Position numbers and translations under genes: made by a program
NCBI RefSeq assembly: GCF_001679785.1
Contig: NZ_CP016286.1
Span: 806,001-870,000, forward strand
Length of the DNA: 64,000 nt
Source of the DNA: Rhizobium leguminosarum
GTDB lineage: Bacteria > Pseudomonadota > Alphaproteobacteria > Rhizobiales > Rhizobiaceae
Direction of reading: 5' to 3'
The notes under the pieces: model-generated
Told to the model about the DNA's origin: nothing
Database searches by the model: none
What the model saw: only the letters and a program-made list of their open reading frames with translations
In this document: positions 1-8,737 of the stretch, piece by piece
Position numbering within the stretch: the first letter of the stretch is position 1
How the letters are laid out: each line of letters begins with the position of its first letter

Positions 1-1227
1 TCTTCGCTCGCGCTTGTGGCGCACTTCCAGCGCCGCGCAGCCCCAGACCGTGCCAAGCAGCAGATAGACATGGCGCCAGTGGTCGATATCGATGACGTTG
101 CCGATCGCCGCATGGCCGAGAACCGAGATCCAGGCGATCATCAGGAAGGGCTGCCACGGCCGGTCGAGCAACAGGTTTCGGAAACCGAGAGCCAGCGTCC
201 AGAGAAGCATGCCGACATAGCTGACAAAGCCGAGCCAGCCATAGGAGGTGAGCGATTTCAGCCAGATATTGTGCTCGTCCTCGGGAAACATCGTGCCGAA
301 CACCAGCGGGCCGATGCCGAGCGGGCGCTCCATCATCATGGTGAAGCCGATCCGATGGCGCTCGAAGCGGCCGAGATGTTCGCCGTCATATTGCTGTACC
401 AGCTGGGCGCGCGCCGAAAACAGTTCGGCGACCTTCGGGATCTGCAGAGCCACCAGCAGCGACGCGATCAGCATGATGATCGCCGCCAGCGACAGGACCA
501 GGACGCGCAAGCGAAAGGCGCCGCTGCGCTCCTTCAGCAGCATGATGAAGATCAGCAGCACCACGCCGAGCGCGAACAGCCCCCAGGCGGCGCGGGAAAA
601 GGAGAGGAAGATGCCGAGCGCAAGCACGAGCAGGGCGGCGGCCTTCAGCGGCGATTTCTTCAGGTCACCGACCAGGATACCGTGGACGAGATAGAGCGAT
701 GGCGGCACCAGGAAGGGGCCGAAAACATTCGGATCCTGGAAGGCGCCCTTGGCACGGTCGTAGAGCGTGAAGATTTCCGCGCCCGGGAAGGCGTGGAAAT
801 AGCCGAGTATGCCGAGCGCGGAGGTGGCGACGGCGGCAAAAGTCCAGGCATTGAAGATCAGCGGCAGCCGCTTGTGGCTGTCCTCGATGATTGCCGCGTA
901 GAAGACCGCCGTCAGCGCCAGGAAGGTCGACACCGCGATATACATCGGCGCCGTTGCCAGGTCCTTCATCTGCGTCAGCGACAGCATGCCGCCGATATTG
1001 AAGGTCAGCAGCAGGGCAAGCAGCGGCGCCACGCTGCGCGAAATCCTGAGGCCCAGGATGAACCAGAGGCCGATCAGCCCCGCCATCCAGAGTTCATAGG
1101 GTGCCGGCTCGTCGATCACGAAACCGGAAAGAAAGACGCCGAAGGCGACGAAGGCCGAGCCGATCAGGCGCAGCGTCATCCGCTGCGGTTGGGCGACACG
1201 GGGATATGTCGCCTCGATCGCGCTCAA
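1..1227 (-). CDS. O-antigen ligase / exopolysaccharide polymerase-like membrane protein (3' end outside window)
   Basis: The minus strand is open from about 1227 to the window edge and reads as a polytopic membrane protein with many hydrophobic helices. A large hydrophilic loop region is followed by a stretch rich in His, Arg and Glu around the segment reading ERHRIGFTMMMERPLGIGP, which resembles the periplasmic loop of the Wzy_C / O-antigen ligase family. Such proteins join lipid-linked polysaccharide repeat units in the inner membrane. The likely start is a TTG at 1227 that overlaps the TGA of the upstream sugar transferase gene; ATG 1179 is an alternative. It is the last visible gene of a leftward exopolysaccharide operon. 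The C-terminus is missing. The long plus-strand frame over the same DNA has antisense composition (rich in R, Q, H, D) and is not a gene. Confidence 0.75.
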   Translation of the reverse strand, partial: MSAIEATYPRVAQPQRMTLRLIGSAFVAFGVFLSGFVIDEPAPYELWMAGLIGLWFILGLRISRSVAPLLALLLTFNIGGMLSLTQMKDLATAPMYIAVSTFLALTAVFYAAIIEDSHKRLPLIFNAWTFAAVATSALGILGYFHAFPGAEIFTLYDRAKGAFQDPNVFGPFLVPPSLYLVHGILVGDLKKSPLKAAALLVLALGIFLSFSRAAWGLFALGVVLLIFIMLLKERSGAFRLRVLVLSLAAIIMLIASLLVALQIPKVAELFSARAQLVQQYDGEHLGRFERHRIGFTMMMERPLGIGPLVFGTMFPEDEHNIWLKSLTSYGWLGFVSYVGMLLWTLALGFRNLLLDRPWQPFLMIAWISVLGHAAIGNVIDIDHWRHVYLLLGTVWGCAALEVRHKRERR

Positions 1228-2804
1228 TAGGCGTTTTCCGTGTTGAGCAGTCGGATCGGCGTCAGGAACAGGATCTTGAGATCGAACCAGAGCGACCAGT
1301 TCTCGATGTAGTAGAGGTCGTAGGCCGTGCGGAACTTGATCTTCTCGTCATTGTCCACTTCGCCGCGCCAGCCGTTGATCTGCGCCCAGCCGGTGACGCC
1401 GGGCTTGACGCGATGGCGGGCGAAATAACCCTCGACGACATCGGCGAAGGCGCGATCGCGCGCCTGGGCGAGAACGGCATGCGGGCGTGGGCCGACCAGC
1501 GAGAGTTCGCCCCTCAAAACGTTGAAAAGCTGCGGCAATTCGTCGATCGAGGTCTTGCGGATGAAGCGGCCGACGCGGGTGACGCGTGGATCGCCCTTGG
1601 TTACCGCGGCCTTGCCGGTGGGGTCGGCCATGTTGGTGTACATCGAGCGGAACTTGAAGACGTTGATGATTTCGTTGTTGAAGCCGTGGCGCTTCTGCAT
1701 GAAGAAGACCGGGCCTTCGGAAGTCGCCTTAATGGCGATCGCGGTGGCGATCATCAGCGGCCAGAGCAGTGCGAGCGCGACCAAAGTGAAGAAGATGTCG
1801 AAGCCGCGCTTGGCGACGGAATCCCAGTCGCGTATCGGCTTTTTGAAAATATCGAGCATCGGCACCGAGCCGACATGCGAATAGGCGCGCGGCCGGAAGC
1901 GCAACCGGTTGGCATGCGCGGCAAGGCGGATATCGACCGGCAGAACCCAGAGCTTCTTCAAAAGGTCGTAGATACGGGCTTCGGCCGACAGCGGCAGGGC
2001 GATGATCAGCATGTCGATGCGCGTCAGCCGCACGAATTCGACGAGCTCGGCCACGGTGCCGAGCTTCGGATAACCGGCGACCATGATCGGCGAGCGTTTC
2101 TCGCCGCGGTCGTCGAAGATGCCGCAGATACGGATGTCGTTGTCGGCCTGCTGTTCGAGGATGCGGATCAGGTCCTTGGCCGGCTCGCCGCCGCCGACGA
2201 TGACGGCGCGGCGTTCCATGATGCCGTTGCGCGCCCAGTTACGGATGCCGTAGGCGACGAGGAAACGCTCGGTCGCAAGGAAGAGCGCACCCGCGGCGAA
2301 CCATGGGATATAGGCATCGACCATCGCCCATGTGGTGCCGCGAATGAGCGCGAACAGGCCGACGGTCAGGAGAAGCGCGATCGTCCACGCGGCGACGATG
2401 CGCGGCATCAGCCGCAGCTTCGCCCGAAGGGCAGGAATGGTGTAGGTGTCGGCAAGCTGCAGGCCGATGACGGTCAGGGCCGAGGCGATCGCTGCCATGC
2501 CCGTCCGCATCCAGGTGGAATCGCTGCCGTCACCGGGCCAGAAATAGCGGACGATCAGGGCAATCGCGAAGAGCGCCAGGAATTCCAGCAGCCGCAATTG
2601 CCCGATGATGATCACAGGCGAATTGGTTCCGTCGCGGAACTGTTCGGCGATCTGCCGGGCATAGGGGTTGATTTCGGTCGGGTCGGAAGGCTTCTCCTGA
2701 CCCGCGCCGCCGCGCGCCTCGATGTCGGAGACCTGCTTGCGCAGTGCTTCCACGTCGAATTGATCACCTTTTTCCAGCTTGTTCATGGGGCCCAGCTTGT
2801 TCAT
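1224..2804 (-). CDS. Undecaprenyl-phosphate sugar phosphotransferase (polyprenyl glycosylphosphotransferase, ExoY/WcaJ type)
   Basis: This 526-residue protein has the two-part architecture of WcaJ-like initiating transferases. The N-terminal half has several hydrophobic helices (about residues 70-190) and a Rossmann-like CoA-binding-type segment (VIVGGGEPAKDL). The C-terminal bacterial sugar transferase domain begins with KRGFDIFFTLVALALLWPL and carries the family signatures FKFRSMY, TSIDELPQLFNVL, GELSLVGPRP and KPGVTGWAQINGWRG. It would load the first sugar phosphate onto undecaprenyl phosphate to start repeat-unit assembly. Two starts, 2804 and 2786, lie in an 18-bp in-frame tandem repeat, so the protein may begin with MNKL twice; the real start cannot be decided. 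The stop overlaps the next gene and the upstream glycosyltransferase ends 57 bp away, consistent with an operon. Confidence 0.93.
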   Translation of the reverse strand: MNKLGPMNKLEKGDQFDVEALRKQVSDIEARGGAGQEKPSDPTEINPYARQIAEQFRDGTNSPVIIIGQLRLLEFLALFAIALIVRYFWPGDGSDSTWMRTGMAAIASALTVIGLQLADTYTIPALRAKLRLMPRIVAAWTIALLLTVGLFALIRGTTWAMVDAYIPWFAAGALFLATERFLVAYGIRNWARNGIMERRAVIVGGGEPAKDLIRILEQQADNDIRICGIFDDRGEKRSPIMVAGYPKLGTVAELVEFVRLTRIDMLIIALPLSAEARIYDLLKKLWVLPVDIRLAAHANRLRFRPRAYSHVGSVPMLDIFKKPIRDWDSVAKRGFDIFFTLVALALLWPLMIATAIAIKATSEGPVFFMQKRHGFNNEIINVFKFRSMYTNMADPTGKAAVTKGDPRVTRVGRFIRKTSIDELPQLFNVLRGELSLVGPRPHAVLAQARDRAFADVVEGYFARHRVKPGVTGWAQINGWRGEVDNDEKIKFRTAYDLYYIENWSLWFDLKILFLTPIRLLNTENAY

Positions 2805-2808
2805 GGGG
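2774..2808. repeat. 17-bp direct repeat duplicating the start codon region of the sugar transferase gene
   Basis: The 17-mer ccagcttgttcatgggg occurs at 2774-2790 and again at 2792-2808, offset by 18 bp. Each copy contains a minus-strand ATG followed by Asn-Lys-Leu codons, so the duplication is in frame and doubles the start site. Confidence 0.9.
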
Positions 2809-2860
2809 CGTAGTCGCTCGTTGTCAGCAAGCGAAATACCAGAAAGCCCCTAAGAAATAT

Positions 2861-4030
2861 TTACGAGGCGACGGGCATTGCTTGGCCGGCAGCGGGATTG
2901 ACGAGCTCATGGTACAATTTCAGGACATCACGTGCCATGACGGCGGAGGAAAACACCGCCTTCACCGCCTCGGGCTTCGGCATCGTCCTGACGTGCCAGT
3001 CGGGCGTGCTCAGCGTTTCCGCCATGACGCGGGCGAGATCGTCGGAATTGCCGGGTTCCACCAGTGCTGCGCTGTCGGCGCCAAGCACCTCGGGAATGCC
3101 TCCAACACGGCTTGCAATGATCGTCTTGCCGGCGCCGAGCCCCTCGAGCACGATATAGGGCATGGCTTCGGCGCGCGAGGGAACGACGAGGTTCTGCGCC
3201 ATGGAGAAGGCTTCGTGGACCCGCATTGCTGGCAGCATGCCGATGCGTTTGCCAAGGCCGCGTTCGACCATCATTTCACGGTAGCGGTCGCGATCCGGCC
3301 CGTCGCCGATCATCAGCGCCGACAGCGGCCTGCCGAGCAGCCGTTCGGTCTTGGCGAAGGCATCGACAAACAGATCGGGACCCTTGAGGTCCCGGAGCAT
3401 TCCGACATAGATGAAATGCACGGCATCCGAGCGGGTCGGGATCGGCTCGAAATCGCGCTCGCCGATACCGTTGTAGATCAGTCTCGTCTTCGTCCGTGGC
3501 TTACCCACCTTGCGCGCATAGGTGTCGCGCTCATATTCGCAGATGAAGACCAGCGCATCGGTGAAATATTCCTGCAGGCGCTCCATTCGGAGGACGAACT
3601 GTCCGCTGAGCGAGGAGCGCGAATAATGCAGGCTTCCGCCATGCGCGGTATAGAGGCGGGCTACGCGATACCTGTTCACCCGCAACGCTGAGCCGGCAAG
3701 TCGCGCGAGCACGCCGCCCTTGGCGCCGTGTCCGTGCAGCACATCCGGCCGCAAACTTTTGATTTTCTTGTATGTATCCCACATCGTCGCAATATCGGAC
3801 GGGCTGATCGAGCGCCGGATCGGCACGCGCGTCAGGCCGAGCGAGAGATAGGGACGGATATCGTCGAACAGGCTGTCCTCGTGCTCGCCGCCGGTCGAGC
3901 TGTCGCAGAGGATGCCGATTTCATGGCCGGCCTTGCTGTGTTCCTCGACGAGATCGCGGACATGGCGGAAAATTCCGCCGACCGGCGACCTGAAGCAATG
4001 GAGGATGCGGAGCGGCTGCTGTTTTCCCAT
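2861..4030 (-). CDS. Glycosyltransferase family 4 (GT-B fold)
   Basis: The 389-residue protein begins with a typical GT4 N-terminus (LRILHCFRSPVGGIFRHVRDL) and has the C-terminal nucleotide-sugar binding region with HFIYVGMLRDLKGPDLFVDAF, LMIGDGPDRDRY and the acidic pair in VPSRAEAMPYIVLEGLGAGKTIIASRVGGIPE (E-x7-E motif). It should transfer a sugar from a nucleotide donor to the growing lipid-linked exopolysaccharide unit on the cytoplasmic face. Only 3 bp separate its start from the stop of the export lipoprotein gene, suggesting translational coupling. The donor and acceptor cannot be read from the sequence. Confidence 0.92.
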   Translation of the reverse strand: MGKQQPLRILHCFRSPVGGIFRHVRDLVEEHSKAGHEIGILCDSSTGGEHEDSLFDDIRPYLSLGLTRVPIRRSISPSDIATMWDTYKKIKSLRPDVLHGHGAKGGVLARLAGSALRVNRYRVARLYTAHGGSLHYSRSSLSGQFVLRMERLQEYFTDALVFICEYERDTYARKVGKPRTKTRLIYNGIGERDFEPIPTRSDAVHFIYVGMLRDLKGPDLFVDAFAKTERLLGRPLSALMIGDGPDRDRYREMMVERGLGKRIGMLPAMRVHEAFSMAQNLVVPSRAEAMPYIVLEGLGAGKTIIASRVGGIPEVLGADSAALVEPGNSDDLARVMAETLSTPDWHVRTMPKPEAVKAVFSSAVMARDVLKLYHELVNPAAGQAMPVAS

Positions 4031-4033
4031 CGC

Positions 4034-4609
4034 TCAGAAAAGCCGTTCGCGAACGTAGATCGTGTCACCTGCGATGATCGGCCCTGATATGTTGATGCGG
4101 CCGGTCAGCACCTGTCCGTTGATCTTGCGGGTGACATCGACCATGCGCTGGTTGGCGCGGCTGGTGAAACCGCCGGCAACCGCGATGGCATTCTGCACCG
4201 TCATGCCGGGAACATAGGCATACTGGCCGGGCTGGCCGACTTCACCCATGATGAAGACCGAACGGTAGCGATCGACATCGATGGTGACGTCCGGATCGCG
4301 AAGATAGCCCTGCTGCAGCTTCTGGGCTATCTGCCCCGAGAGTTGCTGCAGGGTTCGGCCGCGGGCAGGGACCTGACCGATGAGCGGGAAGGCGACATAG
4401 CCGGCTTGATCCACCGTATAGGTATTGGTCAGGCTCTGCTGGTCGAATACGGTAATGCGCAGCCGATCGCCGCTGTCCAGCGTGTAGGGCTGGATGGTGG
4501 CCTCGTTGAAGGCCTTCGGCGCCGGCCTGTACGTCGTGCAGCCGCTCAGTGCTGCCGTCATGGCTGCAAGGCTCAGGGCCAAAAGGATCTTGGGCTGGAC
4601 GACAGACAT
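4034..4609 (-). CDS. Polysaccharide biosynthesis/export outer-membrane lipoprotein (Wza/GumB/ExoF-like, short form)
   Basis: The 191-residue protein has a signal peptide ending in a lipobox (residues about 20-24, ALSGC), then a polysaccharide export (Poly_export) domain (YTLDSGDRLRITVFDQQSL) and a SLBB-type segment (VFIMGEVGQPGQYAYVPG, then VQNAIAVAGG). Proteins of this type form or gate the outer-membrane exit channel for exopolysaccharide. It is the first gene of the leftward operon and is divergent from the Wzz/BY-kinase-like gene, its expected partner, across a 190-bp intergenic region that should contain both promoters. Confidence 0.93.
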   Translation of the reverse strand: MSVVQPKILLALSLAAMTAALSGCTTYRPAPKAFNEATIQPYTLDSGDRLRITVFDQQSLTNTYTVDQAGYVAFPLIGQVPARGRTLQQLSGQIAQKLQQGYLRDPDVTIDVDRYRSVFIMGEVGQPGQYAYVPGMTVQNAIAVAGGFTSRANQRMVDVTRKINGQVLTGRINISGPIIAGDTIYVRERLF

Positions 4610-4799
4610 CCGCTTGTGCTCACAAAAATGAACTCGGTGCAGTCGTTATCGATCCGTTAGGGTTAATGCCCGGTAAAGGTCGCTTGCAATTTCCCGGTAT
4701 CCTTCATCGATCATCGCTCATTTCTCGGCGAGATCGTCATTAACCGTTGAGTTACCACGATCGTTTACGCTTGCGGCACCTTTGTTGTGGAGTAAGAGC

Positions 4800-6995
4800 A
4801 TGTCCGGCGTAGCTCGTGATCAGGATGTGGACATCGATCTCGGCCAGTTGGTCCGTGCGGTCTGGGCGCGCCGTCTGCGGATTTTGACAATTACCCTCGT
4901 GGGGGCGGGCGTCGCCTTTGCCGGCGCCAAGATCATGTCGCCGCAATATCGCACCGAAACACGTATCCTCATTGAACCCCGGGCGCCGGCCTTCGCCAGC
5001 ACGCAGCAGATCAATGACGCCAGCGCCGGCCCGCTGATGGATGAGCTGAACATCGCCAGCCAGGTGCAGCTTCTGCAATCGGCCGATCTCCTCAAGAAGG
5101 TCATCAACGATCTGAAGCTCTATAACCTGCCGGAATTCGACGATGCCGCCAGCGGTTCGGCCATGAGCAGCATCCTGGTGAAGCTGCACCTGAAGAAGAA
5201 CCCGCTGGAAAATCCGCCCGAAGAGCGCGTCATCGACGCCTTCGTCGAACGCCTGCAGGTCTATCAGGTGCCGGGTTCACGCGTTATCGGCATCAATTTC
5301 ACCTCCAAGGACCCGAAGCTCGCCGCCGCTATCCCGAATGCCATGGCGAATGTCTATCTTTCGACCCAGAGCGGCGCCAAGCTCGATTCCAATTCCGAGG
5401 CGACCCGCTGGCTGGAGCCGGAGATCGAAGGTCTGCGCCAGAAGGTTAGCGAAGCCGAGAAGAAGGTCGCCGAATACCGCACCTCGCACGGGCTGCTGCA
5501 GACGAACGGCACGACCACTTTTCCGGCCCAGCAACTGAACGATATTTCCGCTGAGCTGACCCGCGTGCGGGGCGACAAGGCCAATGCCGAGGCGAGGGCG
5601 CAGGCAGTGCGCAATGCACTGTCTTCGGGCGAAGCCTCCGATACGCTGCCTGACATCATGTCCTCCCAGGCGATCCAGCGGCTGAAGGGGACGGAATCCG
5701 GCCTGCAGTCGCAGATCTCCGATCTGCAGACCAGCCTTCTCAACAACCATCCGCGGCTGAAAAGCCTGCGTGCCCAGCTCTCCGATATCCGCACCCAGAT
5801 CCGCCAGGAGACGCAGAAGATCCTGGCGAGCATCGAGAACGAGTCGAAGGTCGCGGATTTGAGGGCGAGCGAGCTCGAGCGCCAGTCGGAAACGGTGCAG
5901 GCCACCAGCGCGCGCGCCGGCGAGGACGAGGTCGGTCTCAATGCGCTGGAGCGTGAAGCAAACGCCCAGCGTCAGCTGCTCGAAACCTATCTGGTGCGCT
6001 ACCGCGAGGCCGCCTCGCGTGCCGACAGCAATTCGAGCCCGGCTGATGCCCGGATCGTTTCCAGGGCCGTCGAGCCGGTCGATCCTTATTTCCCGAAGGT
6101 GGTACCGATCGTCGTCGTCGCTGCCGTCGCGACGCTGATCATGAGCGCCATCGTCATCATGCTGGCCGAACTCTTCAGTGGCCGGGCACTCCGCCCGACA
6201 GATGCGGCTTCAGAGACAATCGAGGCAGAAGCAGTCGTCGAGGAGAAACATGCGCCGCAGGCTGCTCCGATCGCCGCTGCCGCCGGAAAACCCGTTCAAC
6301 CGAGCATGCTCGCTGTCGTCGCGGACGAAGAGGATGCGATCGAGGACGTGAGGGCTGCCGAGGAGGTGCCAGAGGACGAGCCGGAGGACGAGAATGAATT
6401 CTCCATCGCCTCGGTTGCGGATTATCTCACCGGCAGCCGCGCGCCGCTGGCAATCGCCATATCTCCGACTGGTGACAATGGATCGGCGGCGACGGTTTCG
6501 CTGACCCGCATGCTCGCCGATGCCGGCCACCGCGTCATCCTGATCGATATGACCGGCTCCGGCTACCCCACGGAACTGATGGCCGAGGACCAGGCCGCCC
6601 TTGGCGTCACCGATCTGCTTTGCGGCGAGGCCGCCTTTGGCGACACGATCCACGGCGACCGCCTTTCCGATGCCCATCTCATTCCCCAGGGTCAGAGCGA
6701 CGTGCGCCGCGCCATGCGCGGTGTCGACCGGCTGTCGTTGCTGCTCGATGCGCTCGCCGCCGCCTACGATCTCGTGCTGGTCGAATGCGGTTCGGCCGAT
6801 GTCGCCGGCGTATCGCGGCTGACGCGCAGCCGGGACGTCGAGATCATCCTCTCGCTGCCTAAGGTCGAGGAGACCATTTTCGTTGCACTGATGACGGAAT
6901 TCCAGGCTGCCGGTTATGAGCGCGTCGTGCTGATGTCGGGCGGCGAGGGGGCCGAACAGACGCTCGGCCGGGCCGCCTATGTCAAAGCTGATTAG
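4800..6995 (+). CDS. Polysaccharide co-polymerase (Wzz) with C-terminal BY-kinase-like domain, ATP site degenerate
   Basis: The 731-residue protein has an N-terminal Wzz domain with a first membrane helix (about residues 30-50), a long periplasmic coiled-coil stretch (about 190-430) with a GNVR-like segment, a second membrane helix (VVPIVVVAAVATLIMSAIVIMLA), an acidic linker, and a cytoplasmic P-loop ATPase-like domain from about residue 545. It should control chain length and export of the exopolysaccharide made by the divergent operon. The expected Walker A GKS/T is absent: the loop reads SPTGDNGSAATVSLTRML, and the Walker A' region reads ILIDMTGSG. No tyrosine cluster ends the protein. The domain therefore looks regulatory or inactive as a kinase. 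ATG 4800 is preferred over TTG 4782 because GGAG lies 7 bp upstream. The stop lies at the very edge of the downstream insertion sequence. Confidence 0.9.
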   Translation: MSGVARDQDVDIDLGQLVRAVWARRLRILTITLVGAGVAFAGAKIMSPQYRTETRILIEPRAPAFASTQQINDASAGPLMDELNIASQVQLLQSADLLKKVINDLKLYNLPEFDDAASGSAMSSILVKLHLKKNPLENPPEERVIDAFVERLQVYQVPGSRVIGINFTSKDPKLAAAIPNAMANVYLSTQSGAKLDSNSEATRWLEPEIEGLRQKVSEAEKKVAEYRTSHGLLQTNGTTTFPAQQLNDISAELTRVRGDKANAEARAQAVRNALSSGEASDTLPDIMSSQAIQRLKGTESGLQSQISDLQTSLLNNHPRLKSLRAQLSDIRTQIRQETQKILASIENESKVADLRASELERQSETVQATSARAGEDEVGLNALEREANAQRQLLETYLVRYREAASRADSNSSPADARIVSRAVEPVDPYFPKVVPIVVVAAVATLIMSAIVIMLAELFSGRALRPTDAASETIEAEAVVEEKHAPQAAPIAAAAGKPVQPSMLAVVADEEDAIEDVRAAEEVPEDEPEDENEFSIASVADYLTGSRAPLAIAISPTGDNGSAATVSLTRMLADAGHRVILIDMTGSGYPTELMAEDQAALGVTDLLCGEAAFGDTIHGDRLSDAHLIPQGQSDVRRAMRGVDRLSLLLDALAAAYDLVLVECGSADVAGVSRLTRSRDVEIILSLPKVEETIFVALMTEFQAAGYERVVLMSGGEGAEQTLGRAAYVKAD

Positions 6996-8702
6996 ATGCG
7001 CGACGCTGTCAGCCGGTTAGAAACGCGACACTTGCGCTTCGGATTAGCCGCCGATCCGACCGGCTGGACCGGGTTGCAAGGGAGGAGCGGGGGCGGGTGA
7101 GGAACACCCTTCGGCTTTAGCTTTGAGACTATGAGTGCAGGCGATCATTCCGCGGCCTCCATGCGCGCCAGCGCCTTCTGCCTTTTTGCGATGACCTCCG
7201 GATCATTCATGAAGTCCGTCCGCCGGCCAGGCTTGCGGCCACGCTTCTGATAACCATTGCCCTGGCTGCCATCGGGAATACCGAACATATGATCCGTCTG
7301 GCCGGTGCGGCGAGGGCCGCTCTTACTGCGCTGCTGTTCCCGCCCAGCCTGCAGCTCGGCGACGACGGAAAGCATGTCGTCGAGACGCTTGTTCTCGACA
7401 ACCTCTGCCCGGTGGACCGACCGCAATGTATCGAAGGTTCTGTAGGGCAGGGTGAAGCTCTCGTGCATGATCTCGAGGCGGCCGTCCGGGTAGTCGCAGA
7501 CAACGACCTTCTTTCCCGCCAGCCCTCTGGCCCGCTCCGTCGGATCGAGAATGAACAAGACCTTGTCGTAACGGAGCGTCAGGGACTGCGACAGTGTGCG
7601 GACTTCCTTGCGGCACATGGCGCCATCGAGATTCTCATGCGCGGCAAGCGGCCGGTGCATGTCCTTCGGATTGCGTGGCGGTTTGCCAAAACGGGAATTG
7701 AAATCCGCAATGAATTCTGATGCATAGCCGTTGGCCGCCTCGATCGTATCGATGCCGCGAAGCCGCATCTCCTTGACCAGCCGGTCCTGCAGCGTCTGGT
7801 TGGCGCGTTCCACACGGCCCTTTGCCTGCGGAGTATTGGCGCAGATGATGTCGATGTTCAGCTCATAAAGCGCACGACCAAACTGCGTCAGGCCGCTCGT
7901 GCGGTCTTTCTCCGACGCATGGGTCGAACGAAAGACACCATGCTTGTCGCTGTAGAAGGCCAGAGGTTTACCCCATTGCTGCAGATAAGCCTTTGTCGCA
8001 TGCAGGTAGTCGAACGTGTTCTCTGACCCAGCGAACCGCAGATGCAGCAACTTGCCGGTGGCGTCATCGATATAGACAAGCAGGGCGCATTTGGGACCAC
8101 GGTTCTCAAACCACCAGTGATGCGATCCATCGATCTGCACGAGTTCGCCGAAACAGTCGCGCCGGCCGCGCGGCTGGAAAACCCGCTGCTTACGCTCACG
8201 CCGCGAGATCCAGATGCCGGCCTCGGTCATCCATTGCCGCAGCGTCTCCTTGGCGACCGAGATCTGATGCAGTTCCATCAGCTTCTCGCGCGCCAGCGTC
8301 GGACCGAAATCCAGATAGCGCTCCCGGATCAGATCCAGCGCCGCATTGCGAAACTCCTCGCTGTGGCGCCGGTTGCTCGGCTGTGATCGCTTCTTGGAAA
8401 CAAGGCCGGCTGGACCATTCCGGTCATAAGCCTGCAGCAGCCGATGGACCTGACTTCGACTGAGGTCGAGCAGTTCGGCGGCCTGGACGACGCTCAGGCG
8501 CTCGTCACGAATCTTCTGGATAACTTCGAGGCGATGCAATTCTTTCTGCGACATGGTGATCATAAAGGACATGACGACTCCGACCGCTCATGGTCTCGAC
8601 CAGGCTGAAGATCGTCATCCTTGCTCCCGACGTTGGCATTGACCAGTGCGTAGAGAGGCGAGACTGTCGCATCTCTAACTGGCCCAACTGTCGCATTACT
8701 AA
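6994..8702 (-). mobile_element. ISNCY-type insertion sequence (IS1202-like group)
   Basis: The element contains one transposase gene and has imperfect inverted ends. The left end (about 6996-7035) contains gttagaaacgcgacac; the right end, read on the minus strand from about 8700, contains gttagagatgcgacagt, with further matching atgcg(c)gac boxes outside both. The boundaries are approximate. The left end abuts or includes the stop codon of the upstream exopolysaccharide gene. No target duplication could be confirmed by eye. Confidence 0.65.
7145..8572 (-). CDS. ISNCY-family transposase (rve/DDE integrase core)
   Basis: The 475-residue protein has an N-terminal helix-turn-helix region (LSVVQAAELLDLSRSQVHRLLQAY) and an integrase-type catalytic core. 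The first Asp is in ELVQIDGSHHWWF, the second in LAFYSDKHGVFR and the Glu in PQAKGRVERANQTLQDRLV, so the D-D-E triad is present. The C-terminus has a basic tail (KRGRKPGRRTDFMNDP). The reading frame is intact and the start at 8572 is preceded on the minus strand by GGAG five bases upstream, so the protein could be active. It would mobilise the surrounding element. Confidence 0.9.
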   Translation of the reverse strand: MSFMITMSQKELHRLEVIQKIRDERLSVVQAAELLDLSRSQVHRLLQAYDRNGPAGLVSKKRSQPSNRRHSEEFRNAALDLIRERYLDFGPTLAREKLMELHQISVAKETLRQWMTEAGIWISRRERKQRVFQPRGRRDCFGELVQIDGSHHWWFENRGPKCALLVYIDDATGKLLHLRFAGSENTFDYLHATKAYLQQWGKPLAFYSDKHGVFRSTHASEKDRTSGLTQFGRALYELNIDIICANTPQAKGRVERANQTLQDRLVKEMRLRGIDTIEAANGYASEFIADFNSRFGKPPRNPKDMHRPLAAHENLDGAMCRKEVRTLSQSLTLRYDKVLFILDPTERARGLAGKKVVVCDYPDGRLEIMHESFTLPYRTFDTLRSVHRAEVVENKRLDDMLSVVAELQAGREQQRSKSGPRRTGQTDHMFGIPDGSQGNGYQKRGRKPGRRTDFMNDPEVIAKRQKALARMEAAE

Positions 8703-8737
8703 ATAGCCGCTACACGCCTAGTACCACGCCACAGAGA

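Noticed and set aside
16..1230. 404-residue plus-strand open frame
   Set aside because: Rich in Arg, Gln, His and Asp, it is the antisense of a membrane protein gene on the minus strand.
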